The notes beneath the pieces are model-generated. The model saw only the letters and a program-made list of their open reading frames with translations, made no database searches and was not told the DNA's origin. The position numbers and the translations under genes were made by a program. This document shows positions 26,101-38,476 of a stretch of 64,000 nt of DNA, in pieces (within the stretch, counting starts at the first letter, position 1; each line of letters starts with the position of its first letter). Location of the stretch: assembly GCA_902729315.2 (NCBI GenBank), contig LR746264.1, positions 2,911,878 through 2,975,877 of the forward strand, read 5' to 3'. The stretch comes from Spirodela intermedia. Lineage: Eukaryota > Streptophyta > Magnoliopsida > Alismatales > Araceae.

Positions 26101-26620
26101 ATATAATTCACCGCAAAGCTCTAGGGGTAGTCCCTACCTACGTATTTCTATAGTATATATGTTATGAGAGATATGAAAGAGTGAAATCTCTCTCATTTTG
26201 TAGGTCAACAAATGTGTTCCCTAGAGATCATGAAACACATCACACAATGGCTGTGAAGTACCCATCCTTTAGTATCACCTACAGCGACATGCTAGGAGTC
26301 TAAGCCACACATACACACAGAGATCTCTACTCAAGTCGTCCAATAGAGACTGCCGCCAATTAGATGCTTGAAGTTGAATGTCGACGAAGTAACTCGAGAG
26401 AACCCTAGACCTGCAGGAGGAGGAGACATCCTACGGAATCATATGGGGAGTATTCTTTTTATCATCTCTTATTTTATAACATTCAAACTAACATTGTAGT
26501 AGAGGCTTGTTCTTCTACGAGGAATACAATCTCCATGATATCATCATGGAATCTAATTAATGAGTACTTGTTCAGATGCTACATGTAGGTTTCTATTTCC
26601 ATTGGCAGCTTTAGAATACT
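23190..26620 (+). mobile_element. Decayed L1-type non-LTR retrotransposon (LINE)
   Basis: The pol region of a plant L1 LINE is readable on the plus strand with several stops and frame changes. Endonuclease: EDFNYVRRV from 23342 (normally GDFN), then the SDH motif near 23590. Linker between endonuclease and transcriptase: the open frame 23707-23973, rich in Lys/Arg/Gln, continuing in the next frame as GDKNTCFFHA at about 23969. Reverse transcriptase: from 24362, including NPTYFRDFRLINLCN, KLDMKKAFDRIE with its first catalytic Asp, and QGDPLSP near 24810. The FADD active-site box reads FAND at 24948-24959. A zinc-knuckle (zf-RVT) follows at about 25877-26080, then an RNase H-like stretch with KLNVDE and RPAGGGDILRNHMG at about 26353-26460. 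The element is dead: at least one TGA replaces a conserved Trp at 24664, and the reading frame shifts repeatedly. Confidence 0.9.
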
Positions 26621-27464
26621 TGGACTAACATCATGTATTGTAGAGGGAGGATCAGTATCATTATACACCAACTATATGAAGGGAACTAGATGGTAGATGT
26701 GCTCGCTATACATACAATATACACTCGTATGTACTTTGTATTCTCCTCTTGGCAAGAGATGATTACTGAAGCTTGAGGTCGACATTATTTAAAATAGGTC
26801 AGCATGCCAACACTTTGTATATAGCGAACACAGGTACCTGTCACCCTTAGATAGTGACGGATCACTTGAGCCAACCCCCAGCTAACACATGACCTAACGT
26901 ATGCAACACCGTCAACACAAAGCTATCTTCGCACTATAGATGGAAGAATTTCCCAACAATCTCAACCAAGATGATCAATTTCAGTCACATCTATCACTTC
27001 ACTTTTCATTTACCACTTTCTAAATAGAGCTATCTCTTGACTCTCCTAATTCTCAAGTATAAGGCTCAGGGATAAACATTTCATCAACATCAATATAATC
27101 AAACTTTAACCTAAAAAAATAAAAAGAACTATGATTTACTCTATTATCTTGAATAGAAGCAAATCGTGTGCTGACTTAGAAACTTAGAGTTGTGTGGCCA
27201 AATAAAACATGATTAGGGCCTGAGACTAATTATGTTTTCAAAAAAATGGGCCTAGTTTGGGTTTGCTGGCTTTAGATAGCACATTAATAAGCCAGCACAT
27301 GGGGTACTAGTGCCCTGCTGTTGAACTACGTCGACTTGTGCCTGTGGGCTTGTGAGGACGGGGGGAACGAAGTAGGCCCATTAGACGACCCCCGTTTCCC
27401 CACAAGCTCTTACCCAAATGACTTCCCCACCTGCCCACCATTAGCTTGAGATAGAGAAAGATAG

Positions 27465-27489
27465 TAGAGAGAGAGAGAGAGAGAGAGAG
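27465..27489. repeat. (GA)n microsatellite
   Basis: About 12 perfect GA units. Confidence 0.9.
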
Positions 27490-27638
27490 CGACTGGTATT
27501 CATACGTGTAGTAGGAACGCATCATATTCTCGGAGATTACCCGTCGTCCCCGTTTGTCTTCCCACGTCCGCATCATATTACTCCGAGACATTACTCCCCG
27601 GCAACCTTTCAACTCGTGCAAGTCGTGGGGCGGCATTC

Positions 27639-27663
27639 TCTGTCTCTCTCTCGCTCTCGCTCT

Positions 27664-27712
<49 letters not shown>
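27639..27712. repeat. (CT)n microsatellite, interrupted
   Basis: About 74 bases of CT repeat with TCGC interruptions at its start; about 22 perfect units follow. Confidence 0.95.
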
Positions 27713-27715
<3 letters not shown>

Positions 27716-27885
27716 CTATCGCTCTCTCTCTCCCGTAATTGCAGCCCGTCGCCATCCCACAACTGGGACGCTCTTCTCTCCACTTGGCAGCCCCGTATTT
27801 CACTATCGACGCCGGCCAACGTGCCCAGGGCCAGCCAGCTCCACGCCATCGCGAAGCCCCTCCTCCACTCCCTTCTACTCCATGA

Positions 27886-28311
27886 CACGTGGACCTCCCC
27901 CGTTCACACTCTACCCGTCTAATCTTATTATGAAAACATTCAGCCATTTATTTGAATAATCTAATAAGAATGAACGTCCACGTGGAATATGTATTCCTCC
28001 ATGCAATCCTAGTTATCTCTGGTCAGCGGGAGTAGCGGGATCCTGTTGACCGGTTTTATGGTGTTAGAAAAAAGATAAGCGTCGAAAATTCGCAAGATAA
28101 ACATAAAGCTGTCAGCCTCCCCTACACGTGTGCAGATCACGAGCAGTGATCACGGGAAAGCGTGGACGCCCACAGTGCACACGTGTTAGACAAAGACGAT
28201 GAGACTAGCTCCTGCGGGTAACATCTTGCGCGGGAAAACGCGACTGCCGACACATGACGTGGCAGCTGAAGCGTTTGCCATCAAAAGCCGCCGGTCATCC
28301 TTGGGCCACGT
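27886..28311. promoter_or_regulatory. Cluster of G-box/ABRE-type motifs
   Basis: Four perfect CACGTG palindromes occur at 27886-27891, 27979-27984, 28125-28130 and 28180-28185, followed by TGACGTGGCA at 28255-28264 and CCACGT at 28306-28311. They lie about 385-810 bases before the start codon of the gene at 28695. Such ACGT-core boxes bind plant bZIP and bHLH factors and are common in abscisic-acid, stress and light-regulated promoters. A short inverted repeat, GATCAC/GTGATC, lies at about 28135-28153. Confidence 0.6.
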
Positions 28312-28694
28312 ATCACGAGGACGGGCTTCCGCTTTTCTGGGAAGGTCTATTTTTTATTACTTAATAAAAAACCCAATAAATGCATGACACCGACTCATAT
28401 AATCATTACTTCGAAAAAAATAGAAAATCTTTTTACGATTTAAAAAATAAAATTGATAATTGACACGAATAATTGACTGAATAAAATAAAGCACGAGGTC
28501 GAATGGGAGGCGGCCGCGTGGACGTCCGACGCCCTGCCAGCGTCGAATTCATATCTAGAAGACCGCCCCGGATATGCACCGGGCCATAATCCTAGAACAC
28601 GAGAAGCTCCACAGTCGTCGTCCGCAGCAGCAGCAGCAGAAGCAGCAGGAACAGGAAGCTTGTCTCCCTCTCCGCTGGTACAGAGAGAGCCACC

Positions 28695-29376
28695 ATGGCG
28701 TCTGACGAGGCTATGACGAGCCGCCTCCGCTCCTCCATGCGAGGCTTGGCGGTAGACGGCGGCGGGAGCTGCGAGTCGCTCCCCGGCCGATGCGGGCGGC
28801 GCCGGCGAGGTGCGCCGGCGAGCTTGATGTGGGAGAAGGAGTACGCGAGCGACCCGGAGATCGGCAGCAGAGATGAAGTGTCTTCTTCTTCCTCCCGCCG
28901 CCACCACCACGACGGGAGTTGCGGGGGGACGAGGGAGCGGCGGCTGGACCGCGCCTGGGAGATGAAGCGGTGCAACGACGGACACCGCGGTGGCGGCGGC
29001 GGAGGCAGTGCGTGCGTGGTGATCCGGCAGAGCGGACCGGGGGCGGGGAGTATTTACATGGACATGGAGGAGGTCAAGGCCTGCCGGGACTTGGGGCTCG
29101 AGCTGCCCTGCGACTGGACGGTGGAGATCCCCTCCGGAGCCTTCTCCCCCGTCTCTCCCGTCTCCATCTCCAGCCCCAGTGAGTTCAGAATCCCCCCCCC
29201 ATCTCATTCAAGTTCTCTACCAGAGGTTGATCCATGTTTTCCGCCTTGTCTGACTCCGTCCATCGTCTTGTTTCTCAGGTAGCGACGCTGAGGACGTGAA
29301 GGCGAGCCTGAGGGTATGGGCGCAGGCGGTGGCGCTTGCCTCCGCCTCCGCCGCCGCCTCCTGCCTTAGCATCTGA
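28695..29376 (+). CDS. Uncharacterised plant protein with C-terminal VKASLRVWAQAVAL motif
   Basis: A 193-residue protein from exons 28695-29178 and 29279-29376; the intron (29179-29278) is GT-AG and splits a Ser codon. The start has a strong plant context, CCACCATGGC. The N-terminal half is basic and of low complexity (Arg, Gly, Ser and a short His run). The conserved part begins at about residue 115 with YMDMEEVKACRDLGLELP and a DWTVEIP patch, then SPVSPVSISSPSS, and ends with DAEDVKASLRVWAQAVALAS. I recognise this late pattern (Asp-Val-Lys-Ala-x-Leu-x-x-Trp-Ala-Gln-Ala-Val) from unnamed plant proteins without known function, so none is assigned. There is no signal peptide or membrane helix. 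Its promoter region carries several G-box/ABRE motifs. The long open frame antisense to it is a shadow of its GC-rich codons. Confidence 0.85.
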
Positions 29377-29907
29377 AGCTTCGGCACGAAACTGGCGACA
29401 GAAGAGCACCTTGACGATAGAGAAGCTCAGATAGGATACGAGGATTCGCTCTTCTCCTCATGTTCGCCCATTTACAGGTCGTTTGTATGAACTTGATCCC
29501 TCTCGGGGGTCATCTCTCTGATTAGATTGTAGAAAGGTCCCCCCTGGCCCTGACTGGTTTGAGTCCCACGTAACCTCAACCTCGCTGTTTGATTTCTCCC
29601 ACACGACCCATTTTCCGGTGATCTACGAGCAACACGAAGTACAGATCTCAAGGGATTGAGGGCGCCCGTTTCAGCCCTCCGCCATGGTGCTGACGAAAGA
29701 AAGAAGCCCAGACCCTTGTTGGTGTTTGGCTTCCCGATCATCCCGGAAGAAGGCGCGACTCATGAATCTCTGCAAGAAACTGGGACGAGAGCCCTCTCCA
29801 TCACGAAGTGTGTGGGTGAGGAGAAGGCACGATCATCTTCTACCTCCTCCCCCTCTCTTCTTTGATGCATCTAACTCCTCCGTGAACAACGAAACCTCCT
29901 CACCGAC

Positions 29908-29955
<48 letters not shown>

Positions 29956-30356
29956 CTCTCTCTCATCTTGAGAGATAAAAAATGCAATCTTCAGATTCAT
30001 AGATGGATGATTTCACAGAGTTGAATGCGTCTGTTCATACTCCTAGTCTTGGGCACCTCCGTGGGTCTCACCAGTCATATATGGATGGATGAAGACCCAC
30101 CCACCCCAAAAAAGAAATATATAAACTGGACTTGCGAAAAGTAACGAGAAGAAATTTTGATTTATCATTTATTTCCGGTAAAGTCATGGGAGGTTCGAAA
30201 TTATTCTCCCGAAAGATGGGAATCTGGCAGCAGATGCGGCGCCGGCGCCGGCAGCCAAGGATAGGTTAAACCGTCACAACAAAAAAATAATGAAAATGAG
30301 AGAGAGAGAGAGGATAAGAAGAGAAAGAAGGAAAACGACCCTCTCTGGTGGGTGGA
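29377..30356. other. Intergenic region between two convergent genes
   Basis: This holds the 3' UTRs of the small plus-strand gene and, from the other side, of COQ8. It contains a CT tract at 29910-29964, a short GA tract at 30298-30312 and a GGCGCCGGCGCCGGC string near 30238. No gene is recognised. Confidence 0.6.
29910..29964. repeat. (CT)n microsatellite
   Basis: About 55 bases of CT repeat with one TCGC interruption near 29952, lying in the intergenic region downstream of the small gene. Confidence 0.95.
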
Positions 30357-33300
30357 TCAGGCTACACTGCTGGAGATCGTCTCCTCGTTGTCGTCGGAGA
30401 AGCAGTACTGCTGATAAACTTGCAGCAGGAGCTCTCTGCACGGCACCACGGCGCCCAGCTTGATGCAGGCCAGGAAGGCTCCGGAGAGCTTCCGGTGGAG
30501 GCTGTAGGCTTCGTCCGGCGGCGGCGTGAGCCTGTGCTTCAGCATCGTCGCCCCGATGCCGGAGATGCTGTGGGTGATGTTGGACGACCGGAAGTCGTAA
30601 CCCCCGGCCGTGCCGAAGGGCAGCCCGACGATGAAGGCGGCCTGTACGTGCGCCTCCAGCATCACCTCCGACTCCATGCCGGTGAGGAAGCCCAGCCGCC
30701 GGGACATCTCGATCACGGAGCCCCCGTCCGCCTCCGCACAAGCCAGCACCTGCTCACCACATTAGAGCGAAACTCATATCACGAAAGCTTTTCCCCTGAA
30801 TCATAAAGCTTTTCTCCATTAGAGCCACGCGCAGCTGCGAGGGTGGGTTGGGTTCGTCTGAGTATGCATTCTTCTTCCGATGGTAATCCACATTCCATCT
30901 CCCCCTTGACAAGAAAATCGAAATCAAGACGAGATGATGCGTGGATACCCAACGCGTTTCCTGCCTTCAACCCACCCCAAAGGACCCACCGCAATCATAG
31001 AAAAATTAGCCTATTTGAAGAATTTCGTTCATAAATGTGCGGTCCCCGATCTTCATCTAGTGCAGTGGGCGACATTAATTTGTGTTCATCATCTCACACA
31101 GCTAAGAAAGCTTACGATTGGATGGGCAGATCGAACTCACGCTCAGCTTACTACTGTTGTATGAAATATCAAATCTTTCAACACATCACAAAAGATGATC
31201 ACCCGTCAAGACAGTCAATATGCATAGAATGCTGCCATTATTAGATCATATCATACTACAAAAGCATTTTATTATCTATGCTTCTGCTGAGATGATGTAC
31301 CTTATCGATAAGGTGACGAAGCGTTGACCACTGCCTTGTCTTTGGAGCTTCTAGATTTTAAGGGATGGACAAATGAAATGTGTTCCCGTCCTAGTTGTAC
31401 CCAACAGATAGATGCCAACACGGAAACGAGAGGTGAATCCTTGCATTAGAGGAGATAGAGGAATGAGGACATCTAATTGCATCCGAAACAATGACTATTC
31501 TATCCCCCACCCCAACAGAGAGAGAGAGAGAGAGAGAGCACAGATTCTCTTTATATGGGTATCAAGCTAAATGATAAGCAGGAGTTCTAATTTAGTTACT
31601 TTGGGGTGGTGGGAATGTTTATATAGATGACCGCTGCATGATAAATATGGAGGTGTCTGAGGGGGGGAAACCTCCTTCTAAAGACCCTTCTATATTATCC
31701 CACTTTTCTTTGGATCTCTATAAGAATTATATGCTTCCCTATGATTTCAACATGAGAATGATCAAATGACAGGAGAACCATTTTAGGAAATGAACAAAGT
31801 AAGCTCGCTCAATCATTGCGCGGTGACTAAATGTTGTCAAAAGTCCTCTCCTTAGACTTGATGCAGAAGAAAACTAGACAGGAATGCCGTAGAACAGTAA
31901 TTTCCATACCCACTAAGAACTAGAAGTAATATATGCACGTGATTTGCATAGTATGTAAATGACAGGTTGAAGACTATGGGAAGGGGTTTTATGCTTATCA
32001 TCTACAACTGAAAGGATCAGAAAATCAAATCCAATCGAGCCTTTCCATTAAGTTTAGGGAAAGAACATAAAATATGATTTTACCTGGAAGCAGATATAAA
32101 AACCTTTTCTAAATCGTGTTGAAATGATAAAACCACCATAATAGGCAAAGAAAGAGAGACCAAATCATGGAAGAATTTCATCGGAAGAAAGAAGTGATCC
32201 AAAGAAATATGATCGCGCATTACAGGCAATTCAATTCAACAAGTTCCCAAAGGCTGGAGTGCTGAGTCATGGAGGCATACCATTCGGAGATAATCATCCA
32301 CAAAACCTTTTGGATACTCTCGAGCTGCCCCAAAGTCGATGAGGTTGATCATTTTGGTGGTCTCATCGTACAAGAAATTGCTCCAATTGGGATCGGTCTG
32401 ATCAACATCCAGTAGATCATGCAGTCAGAATAGAAAGTTGATCATGGTTCAGCCATTGTGCTCATGCGATATAGAAATAGGGGAATAAAGACAAATCATT
32501 GTAGCATCCAATAAGTTTTCCATCAATTTTCCACATTATATAGAAGAGAGAATGGGCATATCTGACTTTATTTTTTAAAAAAATCTAAGACAGAGGCAGT
32601 GCCTCAATTTTCCATATTGCCCGATGCATCTGTTGCAAGATTTAGTAATAATTTATATTTTCATAGTTCTCCATAACATGTGGGTCACTGGCGGAATCAG
32701 TTCTCACTATGAACAGGGATAAATAAATGGGATTGCTTTCTCATTTGGATAGACCCACCTGCATGAACCGAAAGACAAATAACTCCTTGAGGGTCAGCTC
32801 AAGCAATTTCCTCCCAACATAGTTGCGAACTTCCTGATCGAGTAATGCCACCTTATCAACAGGCACGCCTGCAGAAGAAAGGCCGTAAAAGGGTACTGGC
32901 TATCAGTGAGAATAAGGTATCCATAACTAACACCTGCAATAAAATCCAGATTAATACTAAAAACAGGGTGGGTTCTGATTGTATACAAAGTATTTACCAG
33001 AGACAAGCTCAGTTGTTAACACTTTTCTGCTAGAGAAATCATCTATGACCTTGGGAACATAAAAGCCATCTGCACCAGATACCAGATCACGGAATCGCTT
33101 TTGGTTTACCGCTTCTAACTCGTAATCACATTCCCGTGATAACTCCTCTTTCGCTACCTACAAAACATTGCTAATAAGATCATTAAGAACAATACTGTTT
33201 AACAAGAAAAGTCTTCTTGTAGGTTTTAACTGCCCCAAACGTTATTAGCCGCTGTATTCGTTCTACATCAGATTAGAGCCCATAGAATAACTGGAAGTTG

Positions 33301-36300
33301 CCTAGGGAAGAAACGAGCTCAAGAGTTGAAACAGTATCAAATAGATGTATGAAGAGATGATCAAGAGTTTAGAAACTTTCAAAAAAAATAAATTCGCAAC
33401 AGTCAAAGGCATTCACAGTCGTCATCTTTATACTTGGCAGAGGTATCATAAACTGCTGAGATGCAAAAATGCGTTACTATATGCTATCTACTGAACGACC
33501 AACCTCAATGACTACCTACAAAGTCAAAACCCTTCAGTAAAAAGTGTTTCGTGAAACTGATGCTGATTTACGATGCGGAGATCATACTGCATTCATACAA
33601 AGTAATAAGCCTGACTCCATAACTTTATGTGATAATGGACTACACACAGGATTTAATCATAGAACATGTGAACAAGCCTCACTTTCCAAAAACAACATGG
33701 AAGTAGTTATGTGGAAAGACAGAAAACAAAAAAGAAATCGAGGTATTGGAAACGCAAATAGAGTTGATTATGAAACAAGCAAAGAATCAGGCTCAGGAAC
33801 ATGGTATGTTAAATAGGACTGGATCCCCAAAATTAACAGAAAGAGAACTGATCTTGATTGGATCGGATTGGCCAAATCAGCCACCTCAGGAGCAGAACCA
33901 GATCATATTAAGCAAATATTCTTGAAAATTTCCCAACATGATGCCCTTTTTCTCATGTGGTTGAGGGTGGCCCATAAAGCTCACAGGCGAGTTTCTTCTT
34001 CATCTTCTGATCCCTCCACCTTTCTATCCCCTCTTTTTCTTCATGCACCATTTATCTTAAAGTTGCGAGCAGAGCACAATCCAAAAAGAAATATGCATCA
34101 TTTCCCGGATAAAAATAAAGTTCAATACCAGGATCTATTGGAAGCATACCTTTATGGCCCTCTCAAGGAAAAGGCCTTTTGGAATTAAGTTTGTATATTC
34201 CAAAAGTCGTCTCACATTCTCGATATCACTTTCAATGCTGTTTGCAACACCTGGATACTGTATTTTAACAGCAACCTTCAAACCATCCTTCATGACTGCC
34301 TGATGAACCTGGAATCTCAGCACGAAAGAAAAAAATACAACTGTAAACAGATTCTAGATGGTAAAGAAAAGTCTATTGGACCAATTCATGGAGTTGTTCA
34401 TACCAGGAGAAAGATTATATCAGACTCAAGTTATGACTAACCAGCATAAACATACGAAAGCTCCCATACTTCAATTTTTGTAAACTACTTCCTTAAATAG
34501 ACAACCTCGGCAACATTTGGCCAGGATCTTTACTCAGCAATCGTAAATGGACCCAACCCTCCTTACAGAAGGGTTTAAAATGTTTTTTCAAGTCATAAAA
34601 AAATCCTCCTTACAGAAGGGGAGTAAAGGTCTTCAATTATGACTGCATCCTGTCTAGCATCTAGACCCCAGACAGACTAGAAACAAAACAGATTTCTTTT
34701 GGTAACCGATAACTTCCAGCTGAGAGCAGATGATACTCAATGACCAGATGGTTTTGGTGTACCAAGGAAAGATCACTAACTTGGCCCATCAGACTCGCCC
34801 CTCGTTTTCTTTGCATCTTCAAATCCAGTTTGTTTTACTCAGAGAGCCTATTGAGACTTTCCTTGCAGTATCTGAGGCATGAGCTAAACGAATTTAATCA
34901 CCCATTAAAGTGAAACCGTCGAGCAGTATGAATCCATTTACAGAACCCCTTCACTTAATTGCAATAAGAGCACGAAGAGAACTAACAGGAAAAGTGGCAA
35001 TTTTTTCTTTTCCTTTTCAGAAACAGTAAGCTTTATGAATTGATATTCAATCTCCTCAAATTCAGATATATTTTTATGTCTGCTGTTCTTTTGAAAGAGA
35101 GAAAATAGTTGGACATTTGCGCATCAAAGCAAGTTTTGCAATGTAATTAATCAAACGAGCTGAGAAATTTGTATAGCTGGAAAGACTAACAAAACAGCAT
35201 GAGAAATGGAGGAAATAAAAAATGAGCATACCTGGCCAATACTCGCTGCAGCTAGTGGCTCATAATCAAAACTACTCAACTTTGAAGACCACTCGGGTCC
35301 CAACTCAGTGCCTAAGACACTGTCAAGCTGGCTTCTAGGCATAACGTCAGCACCTTGACGCACAATATCCAAAGCAGCCAAAATCTACATGACAGATATA
35401 CATTAAAAATATATAAGGTCACCCTTCAGATGGACAGGTCGTCCATGACAATGACACTATAGCTCCAACATCTACATAGCTTTGGTTTCATGTCAATATT
35501 CATGCCATGTTCTACATTGTATGGAATTGACTCAACAAGCGAACAGACCATTGACAACCTCATTAATCATTCTATGGGATAATTTAAAAAATAGTGAATT
35601 TTGGGTGACAACAAGAACTATCTAGTGACATTTCATTCAACAATTAAAATGGAATTGTAGGCAATTTTATACGGAAAGTAAGATGAGTCCTCCATCTATG
35701 TAAGGATCATATAACATGTACCATATGAACTCCGCTCTGGACCCTGAAAACTCTGGAAGGCCAGGAGAGGAGATACGATTAGAGACACAATCTCCGCCTT
35801 GGAACATGTTGATTGCGGCCAATACTGAAGCAATTGAAAATTCCCGCGGGAAAAAAGTTCAAGCTGGCTCAAACCTGTGGTACTAAATTATGTGCTTCCG
35901 ATTTAAATACATCATGGGTTTTGAATCCTTTCGCTTATCGATGTGGAAGGAATCTTATTTCAATGGTCTAAACGAGTATGTTTTCTTTCGGGTAAGCCCA
36001 AAACGCACCAGACTGTCGAACAAGCTTTTACAATAGGAGAGAGTGTGCAGCATTTCCCTGTGATTTGGTATTTCCTTGTTTTTGCAAATCCAGAAGTATG
36101 CTGTTTCAAGATTCATGTCTTCACATGGATACCAATCAAAAACCAATTAGCATGCTAACCCAAAGAAGCTAATATTTGAATACAGTTTCATCCCTCTGAT
36201 CAAAATATTCACCCCGTAATGAAACATGGCGCAATAAAAAGTAAGATGGTAGCCCTGTGATCTGAAACCCAGTCGGAACTTCCAAACTTTAGACAATTCT

Positions 36301-38476
36301 CTATCCAACTACCAAGAGGAATTGGGCTCCTACAGTTGAGGGTTGATTCCGACCCGAGTCATGATCATGATGCTCGCTATAGCATTTGGGAATCATCCAA
36401 TCAGACAATTAGCAAATAGAATGCTGCCTTTTTGGCCAAACATGATATATCTCAGACCAAGCTAGAGATTAAACAAATGGACGTATTTTAATGTGAACAT
36501 AAATAATATCACGATGACTTATTATCTATCAGTTCACATCCTGACTATTATGTATGACATCTTTTACTTAACTATGAGGTGTATTAGATATTGGTTATCA
36601 TAGATACTAAAACCAGCGTAGGAAAAAGGCTGTGCATATTATGAAATATTCTCCTGGTCATATCAGCCACAAAGCCCGGAAACAATATGACTAGTCACGC
36701 TCTTCCATCAGGTTCTGGATTTGTAAGTCAACTGTTATAAACTGAGCTACTTTTGTGGAACCCTAAAATAAATGTACACACAAGAAAAATATATATTAAA
36801 TTAAATGTAAAAAAAATACAGAAAAAAAGAAGATTGTAGTACCGGTGCAGGTACGAGGGACTCATCTTGGATGCTCAGCATCTGTCCCAGTTTTAATGCA
36901 GCACCACGCATCCTGCAAAGCGCAAGTGCCAAACGCTCTGCATTCTGCTCTGACAAGAATGGTGAGACCACCGATTGCTTCTCGTTAGACTGGGGCGCTC
37001 CAAATATGAGCCTCTTTGCAGATTCTTGAAGCGTACCCCAAGCAAGACCAGCTCCCAGCCCGGCAAACCTATCACAGTATAGAAGAGGGGAAGATGGCCA
37101 ATGAAGTCAGTGCGTGGGGACTAAATATCAAACTACACGAGGATACTTATTACAAGCTTCCTGACAACGAAGAACTCCAAAACGCTACAAACAGTTTGAC
37201 TAAATTTCAAACTGCCCATGAAGCACCCAGATTTTGTTCTCTGAGAAATGGTGGACCTGTGGCGTTTATTTGGCTGCAACCCAGAGATTCAGAGAGTCCC
37301 AGACTTTGACCGAGTTCATTCTCTCACAGCATTAATTTTCTATACCCAATACGTGAACCAGAAAAAATAAATAAATAAATAAATACTTCAAACTCCACAG
37401 GGGATCTCCTCTATCAAGCCATTATAAGCCGCACTCAATTACCTTCCTCATCCACCAAGCACATTATACACACCGAGACTCGTTTTAAGGTGTTTTCTCC
37501 GCTGACAGAAGAATGAAATCCCATCGCTTGAACCCATTTGCGACAGGAAAAACCACCGTCTAGGTGGGTCAGGACAGAAAATTCGAAAGCCCAGAGGCTT
37601 AAAGAACCGTTCAAGTGCACAGGACTCCCTTGCTTTCACACTCATTTCCTGATGGATCTCACGGAGGAACAGATGAGGCTGCTAAATTCTGTCTCCAGCT
37701 TGATTCACAACATGAAGAAGAAGGTTAAATCCTAGAGCAGAAAGCATTAGAGACCCTTCATGTTACCAGTCGCCCACCCATTCGATTGCGCAGGGCAGAG
37801 AAGAAAGTAGGAGCCAGGAGATAAAACGCAAAATACCCAGCGCCATTTTCAGCGATTTTTTATGAATGTGAGAGCGGCCTCGGTAATATATTCAAGATTT
37901 TCGATCAGAACGGGTTGCCCACGACGTGAAACACGGTTCATACCCAATGGCTCTTCCGAGAGGGGTGGATGGAACTCTCCTCTCGCGAGGACGACGCTGT
38001 CTTCTCGCTTGAACGATTCTCCCATTCCCGGGCTCTCCTTCCTGCTCCGCCACCGTCGGCGCCAATTCATTGCCTCTTTCTTCAGCAACGCTTTGCGCAA
38101 CATCCAACACCGCGGCGTCCCCTGCGGCATCACAAGTCTCCCCCGCGGGCGTGTCCACCCCGGTGGCTCCCGCCGGCGGCGAAGCCGACTCCGCTGCCAC
38201 GGAGACGGATCCAGACGACGCGCCCGCCGGCGGCCCCGAGGAGAAGTGTACGACGGTAGAACGAGGCCCGGGCGCCTCGTACACGCGGACGCGGCCACTG
38301 GTGAGCCCCGCGACGTCTGTGGCAGCCACGATGGCCGCCTTCAGGGCCGCCACCACGGCGGACTCGACGCTGCCGGCAGAACGGGCGGCTTCGAAGGCCC
38401 GCGAGCTCCTCGCCGCCTCGGCGAGCACGAGGCCCACGCCATCCGCCAGCCTCCGGAGCTCGCGCAGCGGCGCCAT
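30357..38476 (-). CDS. COQ8 / ABC1K13 atypical kinase, mitochondrial
   Basis: A UbiB/ABC1-family protein kinase-like ATPase of the mitochondrial inner membrane matrix side, needed for ubiquinone synthesis. Eight exons: 38476-37944, 37068-36843, 35384-35232, 34308-34150, 33157-32998, 32868-32759, 32397-32281, 30749-30357, all with GT-AG introns and consistent phases, giving 616 residues. The Arg-rich, acid-poor N-terminus suits mitochondrial import. Family signatures: [11 protein letters not shown] at 237-247 (KxGQ), Ala-rich loop PLAAAS at 296-301 in place of the P-loop, VAVK with Lys319, ECDYELEA at 366-373, [12 protein letters not shown] at 448-459 with Asn454, and DFG at 468-470. The C-terminal exon carries the conserved [19 protein letters not shown] stretch. 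Introns 1, 2, 3, 4 and 7 are 0.9-1.5 kb, AT-rich, without recognisable genes; intron 7 has a GA tract at 31517-31538. Exon 1 and exon 8 are much richer in GC than the middle exons. Confidence 0.96.
31517..31538. repeat. (GA)n microsatellite in COQ8 intron 7
   Basis: About 11 GA units inside the 1.5-kb last intron. Confidence 0.9.

Larger units (their letters stand above)
12200..27250. repeat. AT-rich, CG-poor block of decayed repeats
   Basis: From about 12.2 kb the sequence switches to strongly AT-rich DNA with very few CG dinucleotides, and it switches back near 27.25 kb. No intact gene is present. The block holds a diverged repeat family in both orientations, a pair of short direct repeats at 12.64 and 22.1 kb, a small local repeat at 17.34 kb, a possible LTR-like segment at 18.3-18.95 kb and a broken LINE at 23.2-26.6 kb. 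The composition fits old, long-methylated transposon DNA in which methylated cytosines have decayed to thymine. About 15.7-17.3 kb I can assign to nothing. Confidence 0.75.
26620..28690. other. Intergenic region upstream of the small gene
   Basis: To about 27.25 kb this is the AT-rich tail of the repeat block, possibly the LINE 3' end; an A-rich string lies near 27113-27130. After that, the sequence becomes GC-rich, with GA (27465-27489) and CT (27639-27712) tracts and a group of ACGTG-core motifs. The open frames over the CT tract are low-complexity artefacts. No gene is recognised. Confidence 0.6.

Noticed and set aside
28440-29207. 255-codon open frame antisense to the small gene
   Set aside because: It is low-complexity (Ala/Pro/Val-rich) and is explained by the codon bias of the plus-strand gene, which has a proper intron and conserved C-terminus.
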